Positions 35,488 to 44,196 of a stretch of 64,000 bases of DNA are shown here, piece by piece; within the stretch, counting starts at the first letter, position 1, and the number at the start of each line of letters is the position of its first letter. The notes beneath the pieces were generated by a model, which did no database searches, was not told the DNA's origin, and worked only from the letters and a program-made list of their open reading frames with translations. The position numbers were made by a program, and so were the translations under genes. This DNA comes from Chryseobacterium gleum (lineage in GTDB: Bacteria > Bacteroidota > Bacteroidia > Flavobacteriales > Weeksellaceae): the NCBI RefSeq assembly GCF_900636535.1, contig NZ_LR134289.1, positions 620,001 to 684,000 of the forward strand, written 5' to 3'.

Positions 35488-36372
35488 ATGATGACCAATC
35501 AATTATCAAAAGATGAAAATATAAGTGGATGGATTAATGGCTTTATAGGAGTGCTGCTGTTCAGTGGCGGATTGCCCGCTACCAAGTTGGCAGTGATGGA
35601 AATGAGCCCGATCTTTGTAACCATAGTCCGTGCAGCGGTGGCAGGAGTATTAGCTTTTATAGTGTTAGGCATAGGGAAGGAAAAACGTCCTGTTAAAAAA
35701 GATTTAGTCCCTCTGCTTCTGGTTTCCCTGGGCTGTGTGATAGGTTTTCCGCTTCTTTCAGCATTAGCTCTTCAATATCTTACCTCGGCGCATTCTATTG
35801 TATTTCTGGGAATGCTTCCATTGGCAACTGCTGTATTCGGGGTGATGCGTGGAGGGGAAAGGCCTCATCCTGTATTCTGGCTTTTTTCAATTGTAGGAAG
35901 TCTTTTAGTGATCGGATATGCCGTTTCGCAAGGAATATCTGCTTCGCCTATTGGTGATGTCCTGATGCTGCTTGCTGTTATTTTATGCGGTATGGGCTAC
36001 GCAGAAGGTGCAAAACTTTCAAAAACATTAGGTGGCTGGCAGGTAATTTCATGGGCTTTGGTGTTGGCGTTACCTGTTATGATTCCTTTATTTTTTATTT
36101 ATTTTCCTGATGATATCGGCAATGTCAGTTTCCAGGGATGGTTCGGGATGGCTTATATCTCCCTTTTCAGCATGTTTATTGGATTTATATTCTGGTACAA
36201 AGGCCTGGCGCAGGGCGGTATTGCTACTGTAGGACAGTTACAGCTGCTTCAGCCTTTCTTTGGTCTTGCATTGGCTGCCTGGCTTCTTCACGAACAGGTA
36301 AGTCTGGGAATGCTGGGTGTGACAGTGGGAGTAATTTTATGCGTTGCAGGAACTAAAAAATTTGCGAAATAA
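35488..36372 (+). CDS. EamA-family (DMT) transporter
   Basis: A 294-residue inner-membrane protein with about ten hydrophobic segments in two EamA repeats (for example AVMEMSPIFVTIVRAAVAGV and the second-half LLQPFFGLALAAWLLHEQV). DMT permeases export amino acids, metabolites or drugs. The substrate is unknown; the divergent MocR regulator suggests one related to amino acids or vitamin B6. Confidence 0.88.
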   Translation: MMTNQLSKDENISGWINGFIGVLLFSGGLPATKLAVMEMSPIFVTIVRAAVAGVLAFIVLGIGKEKRPVKKDLVPLLLVSLGCVIGFPLLSALALQYLTSAHSIVFLGMLPLATAVFGVMRGGERPHPVFWLFSIVGSLLVIGYAVSQGISASPIGDVLMLLAVILCGMGYAEGAKLSKTLGGWQVISWALVLALPVMIPLFFIYFPDDIGNVSFQGWFGMAYISLFSMFIGFIFWYKGLAQGGIATVGQLQLLQPFFGLALAAWLLHEQVSLGMLGVTVGVILCVAGTKKFAK

Positions 36373-36388
36373 CGAAAAATAAAGCATT

Positions 36389-36433
36389 ATGATTTAAGTC
36401 ATAAGAAAACGGATTCATAATGGTCTACTTTTG
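36389..36433 (+). promoter_or_regulatory. Crp/Fnr-like palindrome plus -7 box (first copy)
   Basis: ATGATTTAAGTCAT (36389-36402) is a palindrome with ATGA/TCAT arms; the -7 box TACTTTTG is at 36426-36433, with 23 bases between them. The palindrome centre lies about 44 bases upstream of the predicted start, close to an activator position. A near copy stands at 37815-37858, on the other side of a Crp/Fnr gene. Confidence 0.6.
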
Positions 36434-36458
36434 AACCATCACCACAAAATATACTATT

Positions 36459-36701
36459 ATGAAATTTATTATGTCAATCCTGCTCATGGGAGTCATTGTC
36501 CTGAGCTGTAAAAAAGAAAACAGAACAGAAACGTCCGTTACAACTGATAGTGTTATCTCTGATACGATGAGGACAGATACCGTCTCCAATGTTACCCCTA
36601 TGGCTCCGGTTCCTGCAGATACAATGCGTACGGATACAGTTTCTACAAAAAAACACGCAGATACTGCAAGAACCTCTAACAATAAATCTCCAAGAAAATA
36701 A
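36459..36701 (+). CDS. Small Thr/Asp-rich lipoprotein
   Basis: An 80-residue lipoprotein: signal peptide with lipobox LLMGVIVLSC (Cys17), then a polar Thr/Ser/Asp/Lys chain with an internal repeat, DTMRTDTVS occurring twice. No fold is predicted. It has a palindrome-bearing promoter shared with the KGG-protein gene and its own terminator, so it probably belongs to the stress regulon that follows. Function unknown. Confidence 0.75.
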   Translation: MKFIMSILLMGVIVLSCKKENRTETSVTTDSVISDTMRTDTVSNVTPMAPVPADTMRTDTVSTKKHADTARTSNNKSPRK

Positions 36702-37023
36702 CGGTTTTTTCTGTTATTCTTTTGAAAAAACCCGTTTTAATCAAACTAAACGGGTTTTTATTTTCTAATATTTTTTTCGGGTAGTTGAAATTACAACTTC
36801 AAAATGTGGTATCAAAAGTTTAATTTAAATTAATTTTTAATAAAAATAATTAACCAATAGTTCGAAATAGGTTTACATTTATTAATATTTTTAACTTTTT
36901 TTAACTTCATAAATAATCATAAAGGTGCAATTTTTGCATACATACTACCATCAGTTCCCAATGATATTTTTACTAAGACTAAAGAAGAGGAGAAGAAGAA
37001 AACAACACCAAAAAACAACTATT
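36702..37023. other. Spacer before the Crp/Fnr gene
   Basis: Holds the lipoprotein terminator (36726-36759) and then AT-rich DNA with no palindrome of the kind seen in the flanking promoters. A purine-rich GAAGAGGAGAAGAAGAA run lies about 25 bases before the Crp/Fnr start at 37024. Confidence 0.45.
36726..36759 (+). terminator. Terminator of the small lipoprotein gene
   Basis: Arms AAAAACCCGTTT (36726-36737) and AAACGGGTTTTT (36748-36759), 24 bases after the stop. Confidence 0.85.
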
Positions 37024-37620
37024 ATGGTTATCGACGAAAATATTTTGATTTCAGCGGGAGCAGAAACGAGACACTATAGCCCTTCAGAAACTATATTCTT
37101 TGAAGGGGACATCCCCAACTATTATTACCAGATTATTAAGGGGGAAATAAAACTTAATAATTATAATGAAGAAGGGAAAGAATTTATTCAAAACATTTTA
37201 TCCGATGGAGAAAGCTGTGGTGAATCGATACTTTTCATAGATAAGCCTTATCCGATGAATGCAGAGGCTATTACAGAATGTACTGTTTTAAGGCTTCATA
37301 AATCCGTTTTTTTAAATCTGCTGAACCAGAATCCGGAGTTATGCATGGAAGTAAGCAGTTTTCTTTCTGAGCGCCTTTATTATAAATTTATCATGATGCA
37401 GAATCTCTCATCTCAAAATCCGTCTATTCGGCTTAGAGGCCTGATGGATTATCTGAAGAGCTTTCAGAAAGATGCACGTCCATATTCATTCCTGATTCCA
37501 TTAACGAGGCAGCAGATGGCTAGTCTTACTGGTCTTTGTGTAGAAACCGCAATAAGGACCATCAAACATATGGAGAAGGATAAAATCCTGAGAATTGAAA
37601 ATCGCAAAATTCTATATTAG
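37024..37620 (+). CDS. Crp/Fnr family transcriptional regulator of the stress island
   Basis: A 198-residue regulator: N-terminal cNMP-binding-like barrel (SPSETIFFEGDIPNYYYQIIKGEIKL, with GESCGESILF) and a C-terminal winged helix (LTRQQMASLTGLCVETAIRTIKHMEK). The frame is open from 36925, but the extra 33 residues are basic and unlike the family, so the start is set at ATG 37024. It stands alone between two genes with matching Crp/Fnr-like palindromes, so it is the natural candidate for binding them. No Fnr-type N-terminal cysteine cluster, so it is not a classical oxygen sensor. Confidence 0.88.
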   Translation: MVIDENILISAGAETRHYSPSETIFFEGDIPNYYYQIIKGEIKLNNYNEEGKEFIQNILSDGESCGESILFIDKPYPMNAEAITECTVLRLHKSVFLNLLNQNPELCMEVSSFLSERLYYKFIMMQNLSSQNPSIRLRGLMDYLKSFQKDARPYSFLIPLTRQQMASLTGLCVETAIRTIKHMEKDKILRIENRKILY

Positions 37621-38023
37621 AAACAGTTTCGTATATTATTTTGTGATTTTTTTTATTACATCAATCCATTAGATTATGGAAACAATATTGATGAAAGTCT
37701 TCTGTAATATATTTTTTTTACAGAAGACTCATACATCAGATCAGTTTAAAAGAACAAAAAAGTAGCTGATATTATCATAAAAAAACAGAAAGTTTTGTAT
37801 TAATCTACATTAACATGATTCAGGTCATAAAAAAGTGAATTATTATGATGTACATTTGAAATATAAATTTTCAATCCAATTCTTAAGACCTTAGTAAAAG
37901 GAACATAAAAAGCGTTTGCTTTTATTATCATTTTAAAATTACCGACACCCAATTTGTTGCCGTCTAATACTAGTCACGGACTGCAATACACATCACTAAA
38001 TATTAATAATAAAAAATTCAGTT
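37621..38023. other. 403-base spacer with a hairpin and the KGG-gene leader
   Basis: Contains a hairpin AGTCTTCTGTAA/TTACAGAAGACT (37696-37729), probably the Crp/Fnr terminator, then the palindrome promoter at 37815-37858, then an untranslated leader of about 160 bases for the KGG-protein gene. The leader includes a small AAAAGC/GCTTTT hairpin near 37907-37924 and may fold further. No gene seen. Confidence 0.5.
37815..37858 (+). promoter_or_regulatory. Crp/Fnr-like palindrome plus -7 box (second copy)
   Basis: ATGATTCAGGTCAT (37815-37828) and TACATTTG (37851-37858), 22 bases apart, align almost base for base with the 36389-36433 promoter, including the AT-rich stretch between them. Drives the KGG-protein gene and perhaps the stress genes after it. 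Confidence 0.6.
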
Positions 38024-38812
38024 ATGAACACTAGAAATTCAAGAAACCGCAGTTCAAGAGGACAGTCACATTCACCGGAAAACTTAGAAGAAGTTTATCA
38101 GTTAGGCTATGATCATGGTTATAATGATGCCTCAAGAGATGAAGATTACGATGATGACTTTTCAGAATACGAAGATTATTTTGATGAAGATGAGGATTAT
38201 GACGATGATTACGATGAAGATGATTATGATGAATACGACAATGATTATGATGAGGATGATGAAGACTACGATGACGAAGAAGATGATGACGATGATGATC
38301 AGAGAGGACGCAGCGGCGGAAGAAGAGGAGGTTCCAGAGGAGGAAACGGAAACCAGCAAAGAGACAGCCAGGGAAGATTTACTTCAGGTAGAGGCGGATC
38401 TCGTGGAAGAAACTCCGGTGGTGGTTCCCGTGGACGTTCAAATTCTGGTTCCGGCTCCAGATCAGGAGGCAGGGGCAGGTCATCATCAGGAAGTGGTACT
38501 TCAAGAAGAGGTTTCGCATCTATGAGTAAAGCTGAGCGTACCAGAATCGCCAGAATGGGTGGTCAGGCTTCACATGGTGGAGGCAGATCTTCTAACTCTG
38601 GTTCAGGAAGAGGAGGCTCATCAAGATCAGGAAATAATGGCAGCAGCTCAGGAAGAGGCGGATCAAATTCAGGTTCGGGAACATCAAGAAGAGGTTTCGC
38701 ATCTATGAGCAAAGCTGAACGTACAAGAATAGCCAGAATGGGAGGCCAGGCTTCCCACGGAGGCGGAAGATCTTCAGGTCGTTCCGGATTCGGAGGCAGA
38801 CGTAATTCATAA
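38024..38812 (+). CDS. KGG-repeat stress protein with long acidic segment (YciG/GsiB-like)
   Basis: A 262-residue hydrophilic protein. Residues 39-92 are almost all Asp, Glu and Tyr; 93-160 are Gly/Ser/Arg-rich; two near-identical 30-residue repeats at 161-190 and 222-251 carry RRGFASMSKAERTRIARMGG, the motif of KGG stress proteins such as YciG and GsiB. No membrane or signal segment. It is expected to be disordered. YciG-like proteins are found with YciE/F and catalase in stress operons, as here. The alternating acidic and basic blocks suggest a phase-separating or nucleic-acid-binding role, which is speculative. Confidence 0.82.
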   Translation: MNTRNSRNRSSRGQSHSPENLEEVYQLGYDHGYNDASRDEDYDDDFSEYEDYFDEDEDYDDDYDEDDYDEYDNDYDEDDEDYDDEEDDDDDDQRGRSGGRRGGSRGGNGNQQRDSQGRFTSGRGGSRGRNSGGGSRGRSNSGSGSRSGGRGRSSSGSGTSRRGFASMSKAERTRIARMGGQASHGGGRSSNSGSGRGGSSRSGNNGSSSGRGGSNSGSGTSRRGFASMSKAERTRIARMGGQASHGGGRSSGRSGFGGRRNS

Positions 38813-38824
38813 TTCTTTTTCCAG

Positions 38825-38856
38825 GATTGCCTCTTTAAATATATAAAGAGGTAATC
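38825..38856 (+). terminator. Hairpin between the KGG gene and the YciE-like gene
   Basis: Arms GATTGCCTCTTTA (38825-38837) and TAAAGAGGTAATC (38844-38856) with one G-U pair, followed by CTTTTAA. May be a partial terminator inside the operon that raises KGG-gene output over the later genes. Confidence 0.65.
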
Positions 38857-38884
38857 CTTTTAATATCAAAACACCATTCATACC

Positions 38885-39472
38885 ATGCCAAATAAAATAT
38901 TAGAAAACAATAGTGCTGTTTCTGCTACTAAAAAAGGAACTGCAGATAAGCCAACTGTGAAAGAAGATGAAATGAAAAGTTCACCGCTTCACCAATTCTT
39001 TGTGAGTGCACTTAAAGATATTTATTTTGCTGAAAATGCGATCCTGGATGCCCTGGAGAAAATGCAGGAAGCAGCTACTACTGAAGAGCTGAAAGATGCC
39101 TTTGAGGATCATCATCTTCAGACCCAAAAACACGTGAAACGTCTGGAAAAAGTATTCCAGCTTATTGACGAGAAGCCTGAAAAAAAAGAATGTAAGGCCA
39201 TCAAAGGAATTATAGAAGAAGGTGAAGAAGTCATCAAAGCCACAGAAGATGGCTCTGCAACAAGAGATGTCGCCCTTATTATTGCTGCACAGAAAGTAGA
39301 ACATTATGAAATTGCCACCTACGGCGGACTTGCACAGCTTGCCATTACCATGGGGCACGATAAGGCAGCAGACCTTCTGGAAAGAACACTTCAGGAAGAA
39401 GAAGATACTGATTCCCTGCTTACCGATATTGCAGAAACATCCATCAATTTTGATGCAGAACAGGAAGATTAA
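38885..39472 (+). CDS. YciE/YciF-type DUF892 ferritin-like protein
   Basis: A 195-residue protein with a 35-residue polar N-terminal extension and then a DUF892 four-helix ferritin-like domain: FVSALKDIYFAENAILDALEKM, AFEDHHLQTQKHVKRLEKVF and AAQKVEHYEIATYGGLAQLA, which hold Glu/His residues placed like di-iron ligands. Enterobacterial YciE/YciF are RpoS-dependent stress proteins. A hairpin follows at about 39483-39510. Confidence 0.9.
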   Translation: MPNKILENNSAVSATKKGTADKPTVKEDEMKSSPLHQFFVSALKDIYFAENAILDALEKMQEAATTEELKDAFEDHHLQTQKHVKRLEKVFQLIDEKPEKKECKAIKGIIEEGEEVIKATEDGSATRDVALIIAAQKVEHYEIATYGGLAQLAITMGHDKAADLLERTLQEEEDTDSLLTDIAETSINFDAEQED

Positions 39473-39482
39473 AGCATGCAAT

Positions 39483-39515
39483 AAGCCATGTAGCTTGTTC
39501 TATGTGGCTTATTTT
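39483..39515 (+). terminator. Hairpin after the YciE-like gene
   Basis: AAGCCATGTAG and CTATGTGGCTT pair with G-U wobbles around a six-base loop and are followed by ATTTTTAA. Possible terminator or processing site. Confidence 0.55.
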
Positions 39516-39520
39516 TAACT

Positions 39521-39838
39521 ATGAAATCAAAATATATGGACTGTCAGAACATAATAAAAAAACTGAGACACAAAGATTTTATAAAAATACCTCATACAGG
39601 GAAGTGTTTTGAAGACGGAGCAGCAGTGTATGCCAAAGAGATCAGAGAAAATATTTTTCTTCTGTTCATTATTCTGAAAGATATTGATATTGAAAATATT
39701 CAGGCACTAATTGCCCATTTCGACAGCTTCAGCAGTATTGGATTAAAAGAACCGGAACAGATCATGTTTTATCTGTCCATTAAAGATAAAAACGACCTCC
39801 ATTATTTTGAGCAATATTTAAAAGCTCCTCACAACTAA
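39521..39838 (+). CDS. Hypothetical protein in the stress island
   Basis: A 105-residue protein that I do not recognise. No signal peptide. An N-terminal basic segment (IIKKLRHKDFIKIPHTGKCF), a central hydrophobic strand (NIFLLFIILKDI) and alternating helix pattern suggest a small alpha/beta fold. Lies 48 bases after the YciE-like gene and 15 bases before another small hypothetical, so all are likely co-transcribed. Confidence 0.6.
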   Translation: MKSKYMDCQNIIKKLRHKDFIKIPHTGKCFEDGAAVYAKEIRENIFLLFIILKDIDIENIQALIAHFDSFSSIGLKEPEQIMFYLSIKDKNDLHYFEQYLKAPHN

Positions 39839-39853
39839 TACCATTTTTAGAAT

Positions 39854-40231
39854 ATGATATTTGAAAACGACACTTTACAACATTCCGGGCTGAATGATAA
39901 AAATAATGCAATAGAGAATGCGTCTTTATTTCCGCCGATTATCAATTCTTACGGAGTGACTGCTTTTCTGATCAAGTCTTTGGAAAAGATTAAAAATAAT
40001 GCGAAATGTGATATCCTGAAACATACAATTGACACCTACATAAATGAATATCTCCTTCATATCCGGGAATTCCATACTAAAAATACGATGGGAACCGCTG
40101 AAATGGAAACTGAAATAAAATTTGAATCTCCATCTTTTACTTTATATGCCAAAACGGCTTACTATAAGGTTCTGAAAGAGGAAGAATATATCAACAGGTT
40201 CCTTGAAATCCTGGAAAATAAAACAGATTAA
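39854..40231 (+). CDS. Hypothetical helical protein in the stress island
   Basis: A 125-residue soluble protein with predicted long helices (SLEKIKNNAKCDILKHTIDTYI and TAYYKVLKEEEYINRFLEIL). No known motif is seen. Four-helix character could place it with the ferritin-like proteins nearby, but there is no clear metal-ligand pattern. Start ATG 39854 follows the preceding stop by 15 bases. Confidence 0.55.
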   Translation: MIFENDTLQHSGLNDKNNAIENASLFPPIINSYGVTAFLIKSLEKIKNNAKCDILKHTIDTYINEYLLHIREFHTKNTMGTAEMETEIKFESPSFTLYAKTAYYKVLKEEEYINRFLEILENKTD

Positions 40232-40288
40232 TTCTGTAGCCCCCTTATTAACTGCTTTTGAAAAACAGATCAACCACAAAAAAAGATT

Positions 40289-42427
40289 ATGAATATGAAA
40301 ACCAACGAACACAACAAAAAAGCAGAACAGCTTGACCTGCACAGCACTTCCAATGAAAATGAAAAACTGACCACCAACCAGGGTTTAAAGATCAATAACA
40401 ATCAGGATTCTCTCAAAGCAGGAGAACGTGGTCCTTCATTACTGGAAGATTTTATCCTCAGGGAAAAAATTACCCATTTCGATCATGAAAGAATTCCCGA
40501 AAGAGTAGTTCATGCGAGGGGTTCCGGAGCCCACGGTATTTTTAAGCTTACCAAAAGCCTTGCAGAATATACCAAAGCAAAATTTTTAACAGAATTAGGA
40601 AAAGAAACACCTGTTTTTGTGAGATTTTCAACAGTTGCGGGAAGCAAAGGAAGTACGGATCTTGCAAGAGATGTACGTGGTTTCGCTGTAAAATTTTATA
40701 CTGAAGAAGGGAATTATGACCTTGTGGCCAACAATATGCCAGTGTTTTTTATCCAGGATGCTATCAAATTTCCTGATCTCGTGCACGCTGTAAAGCCTGA
40801 ACCGGATAATGAAATTCCACAGGCAGCATCGGCCCACGATACATTTTGGGATTTTATATCACTGATGCCCGAAAGCATGCATATGATTATGTGGCTGATG
40901 AGTGACAGAGCCATCCCGAGAAGCCTGAGAATGATGGAAGGTTTCGGGGTACATTCCTTTAAATTCATCAATGAAGCAGGAAAAGTACATTTTGTAAAAT
41001 TCCATTTTAAACCCAGATTAGGGGTACACTCTGTAGCCTGGAACGAAGCCCAGATGATTTCCGGGGTAGATCCGGACTTTCATAAGAGAGACCTTTGGGA
41101 AGCCATAGAAAACGGCGATTATCCTGAATGGGACTTCGGCGTACAGCTGATTCCTGAAGAAGATGAACACAAATTTGATTTTGATCTTCTCGATCCTACC
41201 AAAATAGTTCCCGAAGAAGAAGTTCCCGTAGAAATTGTAGGAACTTTAACATTAAACAAAAATCCTGATAATTTCTTTGCTGAAACGGAGCAGGTAGCCT
41301 TTCACCCCGGACATATTATCCCGGGAATTGATTTTACCAATGATCCGTTGCTGCAGGGAAGATTATTTTCATATACCGATACTCAGCTGTCAAGGCTGGG
41401 CTCTCCCAATTTCCATGAAATACCGATTAACAGATCCCTTAATACCGTTCATAATAACCAGAGGGATGGCCATATGAGACAACAGATTGTCAAAGGAAAA
41501 AGCAGTTATGAACCGAATTCCATCGGTGGAGGATGCCCTTTTCAGGCAATGATGTCTGAAGGTGGATTTACCTCTCAGCAGGAAAGAGTTTCCGGAGTGA
41601 AAATCAGAGAAAGAAGCAAGAGTTTCGTAGATCATTATTCTCAGGCTAAATTATTCTACAACAGCCAGTCAACGCCGGAAAAAATGCACCTTCAGAATGC
41701 ATTGATCTTTGAACTGTCAAAAGTAACCCGTCCGGAAATCAGAGAAAGACTGGTAGGTCAGCTGGCATATATTGATATGTCTCTTGCATGGAGCGTTGCA
41801 GAAAAATTAGGTGTAGAAGTCAAAAAGCTGGAATGGTCTAACCAAAGCTTGCCTGCAGACAGTAATATTATAGAACTTCAGAGCGAAGAGAGAGAACCTG
41901 ACACAAAAGTTTCCGGTGCACTGAGCATGGCACATACCGTAAAAAATACAATCAAAAGCCGTAAAATAGGTTTTATCCTGGCTAACGGTGCCGATGGCGG
42001 AGCGGTGAATGATCTTAAAACAAAGCTTGAAGCAGAGGGTGCCAGAGTAGAACTGATAGCCCCAAGTGTTGCTCCGGTAAGATTAAATGACGGTTCTGAA
42101 CTCATACCAAAGCACTCTCTTACGAGTATTGCAAGCGTATGCTTTGATGCTCTTGCCATCTGTCCGGGAGAAGAGGCTGTAAAGGAGCTTATGACTTCAG
42201 AAAATAAACATCAGGTACTGCATTTCATCAACGAAGCCTATAAACATTGTAAAGCCATTTATTTCGGAAAAGATACAGAAGTCCTGTATCAGAATTCCAA
42301 CGTAGCAACAAAACAGCATGAGGACCCCGGAATCATTACATGGGAAGACGGGAATCCTGCAGATAAATTCATCCAGGCTATTGCTCAGCACAGAGTCTGG
42401 GATCTTGAAACGGAGAGAAACGCGTAA
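40289..42427 (+). CDS. katE: Large-subunit (HPII-type) catalase
   Basis: A 712-residue monofunctional heme catalase of the large clade. The catalytic His75 lies in [16 protein letters not shown]. The distal Asn is in [14 protein letters not shown], and the heme-ligating Tyr in [20 protein letters not shown]-terminal flavodoxin/DJ-1-like domain (about 560-705: [20 protein letters not shown]) distinguishes it from small catalases. Function: conversion of H2O2 to water and oxygen in the cytoplasm. Its place among YciG, YciE, SDR and alcohol dehydrogenase genes mirrors stationary-phase stress operons. A start at codon 3 (ATG 40295) is equally possible. Confidence 0.96.
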   Translation: MNMKTNEHNKKAEQLDLHSTSNENEKLTTNQGLKINNNQDSLKAGERGPSLLEDFILREKITHFDHERIPERVVHARGSGAHGIFKLTKSLAEYTKAKFLTELGKETPVFVRFSTVAGSKGSTDLARDVRGFAVKFYTEEGNYDLVANNMPVFFIQDAIKFPDLVHAVKPEPDNEIPQAASAHDTFWDFISLMPESMHMIMWLMSDRAIPRSLRMMEGFGVHSFKFINEAGKVHFVKFHFKPRLGVHSVAWNEAQMISGVDPDFHKRDLWEAIENGDYPEWDFGVQLIPEEDEHKFDFDLLDPTKIVPEEEVPVEIVGTLTLNKNPDNFFAETEQVAFHPGHIIPGIDFTNDPLLQGRLFSYTDTQLSRLGSPNFHEIPINRSLNTVHNNQRDGHMRQQIVKGKSSYEPNSIGGGCPFQAMMSEGGFTSQQERVSGVKIRERSKSFVDHYSQAKLFYNSQSTPEKMHLQNALIFELSKVTRPEIRERLVGQLAYIDMSLAWSVAEKLGVEVKKLEWSNQSLPADSNIIELQSEEREPDTKVSGALSMAHTVKNTIKSRKIGFILANGADGGAVNDLKTKLEAEGARVELIAPSVAPVRLNDGSELIPKHSLTSIASVCFDALAICPGEEAVKELMTSENKHQVLHFINEAYKHCKAIYFGKDTEVLYQNSNVATKQHEDPGIITWEDGNPADKFIQAIAQHRVWDLETERNA

Positions 42428-42476
42428 TCATAAAACACCCTTCACACCAACACCAATCACTTTAAATATTTACATT

Positions 42477-43643
42477 ATGAAAGCAGCCGTTTTTCACTCA
42501 CCAGGTAACATTACCTGTGACACCGTAGAAGATCCCAGAATTCTGGATGAAAATGATATTATCCTCAGAGTAACCTCCACTGCTATTTGTGGCAGTGATC
42601 TGCACATGTATTCAGGAGGAATTCCCCAGGCAAGACCCATGGTAATGGGACATGAATTTATGGGTATTGTAGAAGAAAAGGGAAAAAATATTACCCATCT
42701 CAAGGTAGGGGACAGGGTAGTAGTTCCTTTCCCGGTTGCCTGCGGAAGCTGTTTCTTCTGCCAGCATGATCTTCCTACTGCCTGTGAGCATAGTAACCCC
42801 GATTATTATGGACCGGAAGGAGGTATTTTTAAAGATAAAGGCGGAGCTTTATTCGGGTATACAGATCTGTATGGGGGATATGATGGCGGACAGGCACAAT
42901 ATGTAAGAGTTCCCTACGCTCATTTTGGTCCCAGAAAGGTTCCTGACAATTTAACAGATGAACAGGTTTTATTTCTCACAGATATTTTCCCCACCGGTTA
43001 TACAGGCGTGATGTGGGGAGAACTTAAAGGAGGAGAAACTGTTGTCATTTTCGGAGCAGGGCCCGTAGGCACAATGGCTGCCAAAAGTGCTGTCTTGTAT
43101 AATGCAAAGAAAATCATTGTTGTTGATACTCTTCAATACAGGCTCGACCGTATCAAAATACTTACAGGATGCGAAACCATTTTGTGGGAAGATGCGGAAA
43201 GCACGATAGAACAGATCAGGGATATGACGGACGGACGTGGAGCAGATCTTTGTATTGAAGCCGTAGGTTTTGAACCGGAAAGGAGCTTTATAGACCGTGC
43301 AAAAGCTGTTTTGAACTTTGAAAAAGGTTCAATCAAGGTGCTGGAAGCATGCATGAGCGCTGTCCGAAGAGGTGGTATTGTTTCCGTTCTGGGAGTGTAT
43401 CCTGTCAATTATGACAATTTCAGACTCGGACAGATCTTTGACAAAGGGATTACCATTAAAGCAGGACAATGTAATGTTCATCCCATCATAGATCAACTCA
43501 TGGATTATGTTGTGACCGGAAAAATCACGCTTGATGATGTTATTACCCACCGCCTTTCTCTTAATGAAGTAAGCAGAGGATATGAGATTTTTGATAAAAA
43601 AGAAGACGGTTGTGTAAAGGTCGTTCTTGACCCGTGGAAATAA
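42477..43643 (+). CDS. Zinc-dependent alcohol dehydrogenase (MDR family)
   Basis: A 388-residue medium-chain dehydrogenase. Catalytic zinc ligands are in STAICGSDLHMYSGG and MGHEFMG; structural zinc cysteines in ACGSCFFCQHDLPTACEH; the NAD site is VVIFGAGPVGTMAAKSAVL. The closest pattern is the glutathione-independent formaldehyde/alcohol dehydrogenase group, with the insertion after the structural zinc site. The frame is open from 42318, but the start is set at ATG 42477, where MKAAVFHSPG begins, after the catalase stop. Probably removes aldehydes under stress. Confidence 0.92.
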   Translation: MKAAVFHSPGNITCDTVEDPRILDENDIILRVTSTAICGSDLHMYSGGIPQARPMVMGHEFMGIVEEKGKNITHLKVGDRVVVPFPVACGSCFFCQHDLPTACEHSNPDYYGPEGGIFKDKGGALFGYTDLYGGYDGGQAQYVRVPYAHFGPRKVPDNLTDEQVLFLTDIFPTGYTGVMWGELKGGETVVIFGAGPVGTMAAKSAVLYNAKKIIVVDTLQYRLDRIKILTGCETILWEDAESTIEQIRDMTDGRGADLCIEAVGFEPERSFIDRAKAVLNFEKGSIKVLEACMSAVRRGGIVSVLGVYPVNYDNFRLGQIFDKGITIKAGQCNVHPIIDQLMDYVVTGKITLDDVITHRLSLNEVSRGYEIFDKKEDGCVKVVLDPWK

Positions 43644-43690
43644 ACAGGATTTTGATACAATGATCAATCAATTACTTAAAATTTAACAGT

Positions 43691-44191
43691 ATGGATTTTC
43701 AAAAAAATCTTCTCGAATATATAAGCCAGTCACTGATGACCACAGATGAAACCATTTCGGTGGCAGAAAGTGTCACTTCAGGATGTTTACAATTGGCTTT
43801 TTCACAGATGCCGAATGCCTCCATGTTTTATAAAGGAGGCATGACAGCTTATTCTTTGCAGGAAAAAGTAAAGCTGCTGAAGGTCAACAGGCAGGAAGCC
43901 GAAGAATGCGATTGTGTTTCAGAAAATATTGCAGAAACCATGGCATTGAATGTAGCCAGACTTTATGAATCCGACTGGTCTATTGCCACCACTGGCTACT
44001 GCACACCTATCCGCAATTCCGGATATAAAATTTTCGCCTATTTTTCATTCTCTTACAAAGGTGAAATTATCCTGACTAAAAAACTGGAGCTTCATCCTAA
44101 AACACAAGCCCTGAATGCCCAGCTTTATTATACGGAATTCATTTTGGGCTGCTTTAAAAGTGAGCTGAACAGGCTTTTAATCTTAAAATAA
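43691..44191 (+). CDS. CinA C-terminal family amidohydrolase
   Basis: A 166-residue protein consisting only of the CinA C-terminal (PncC-like) domain: ISVAESVTSGCLQLAFSQ with the catalytic-type Ser, FYKGGMTAYSLQEKVKLL and SIATTGYCTPI. PncC enzymes deamidate nicotinamide mononucleotide to nicotinate mononucleotide; divergence in the usual GPGG/TGxAGP region leaves the substrate uncertain. It lies 6 bases before an SDR gene and is commonly found in such stress clusters. Confidence 0.82.
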   Translation: MDFQKNLLEYISQSLMTTDETISVAESVTSGCLQLAFSQMPNASMFYKGGMTAYSLQEKVKLLKVNRQEAEECDCVSENIAETMALNVARLYESDWSIATTGYCTPIRNSGYKIFAYFSFSYKGEIILTKKLELHPKTQALNAQLYYTEFILGCFKSELNRLLILK

Positions 44192-44196
44192 AATGT

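Noticed and set aside
36925..37023. N-terminal extension of the stress Crp/Fnr regulator
   Set aside because: The 33 residues are basic and repetitive, unlike family members, and the purine-rich stretch suits an untranslated leader.
38162..38359. Opposite-strand hydrophobic frame that looks like a membrane protein
   Set aside because: Complement of the Asp/Glu codon block; an artefact of ATC/GTC-rich complement codons.
38109..38525. 138-codon Met/Ile/Thr-rich frame over the KGG gene
   Set aside because: It is an out-of-frame reading of GAT/GAC-rich acidic codons.
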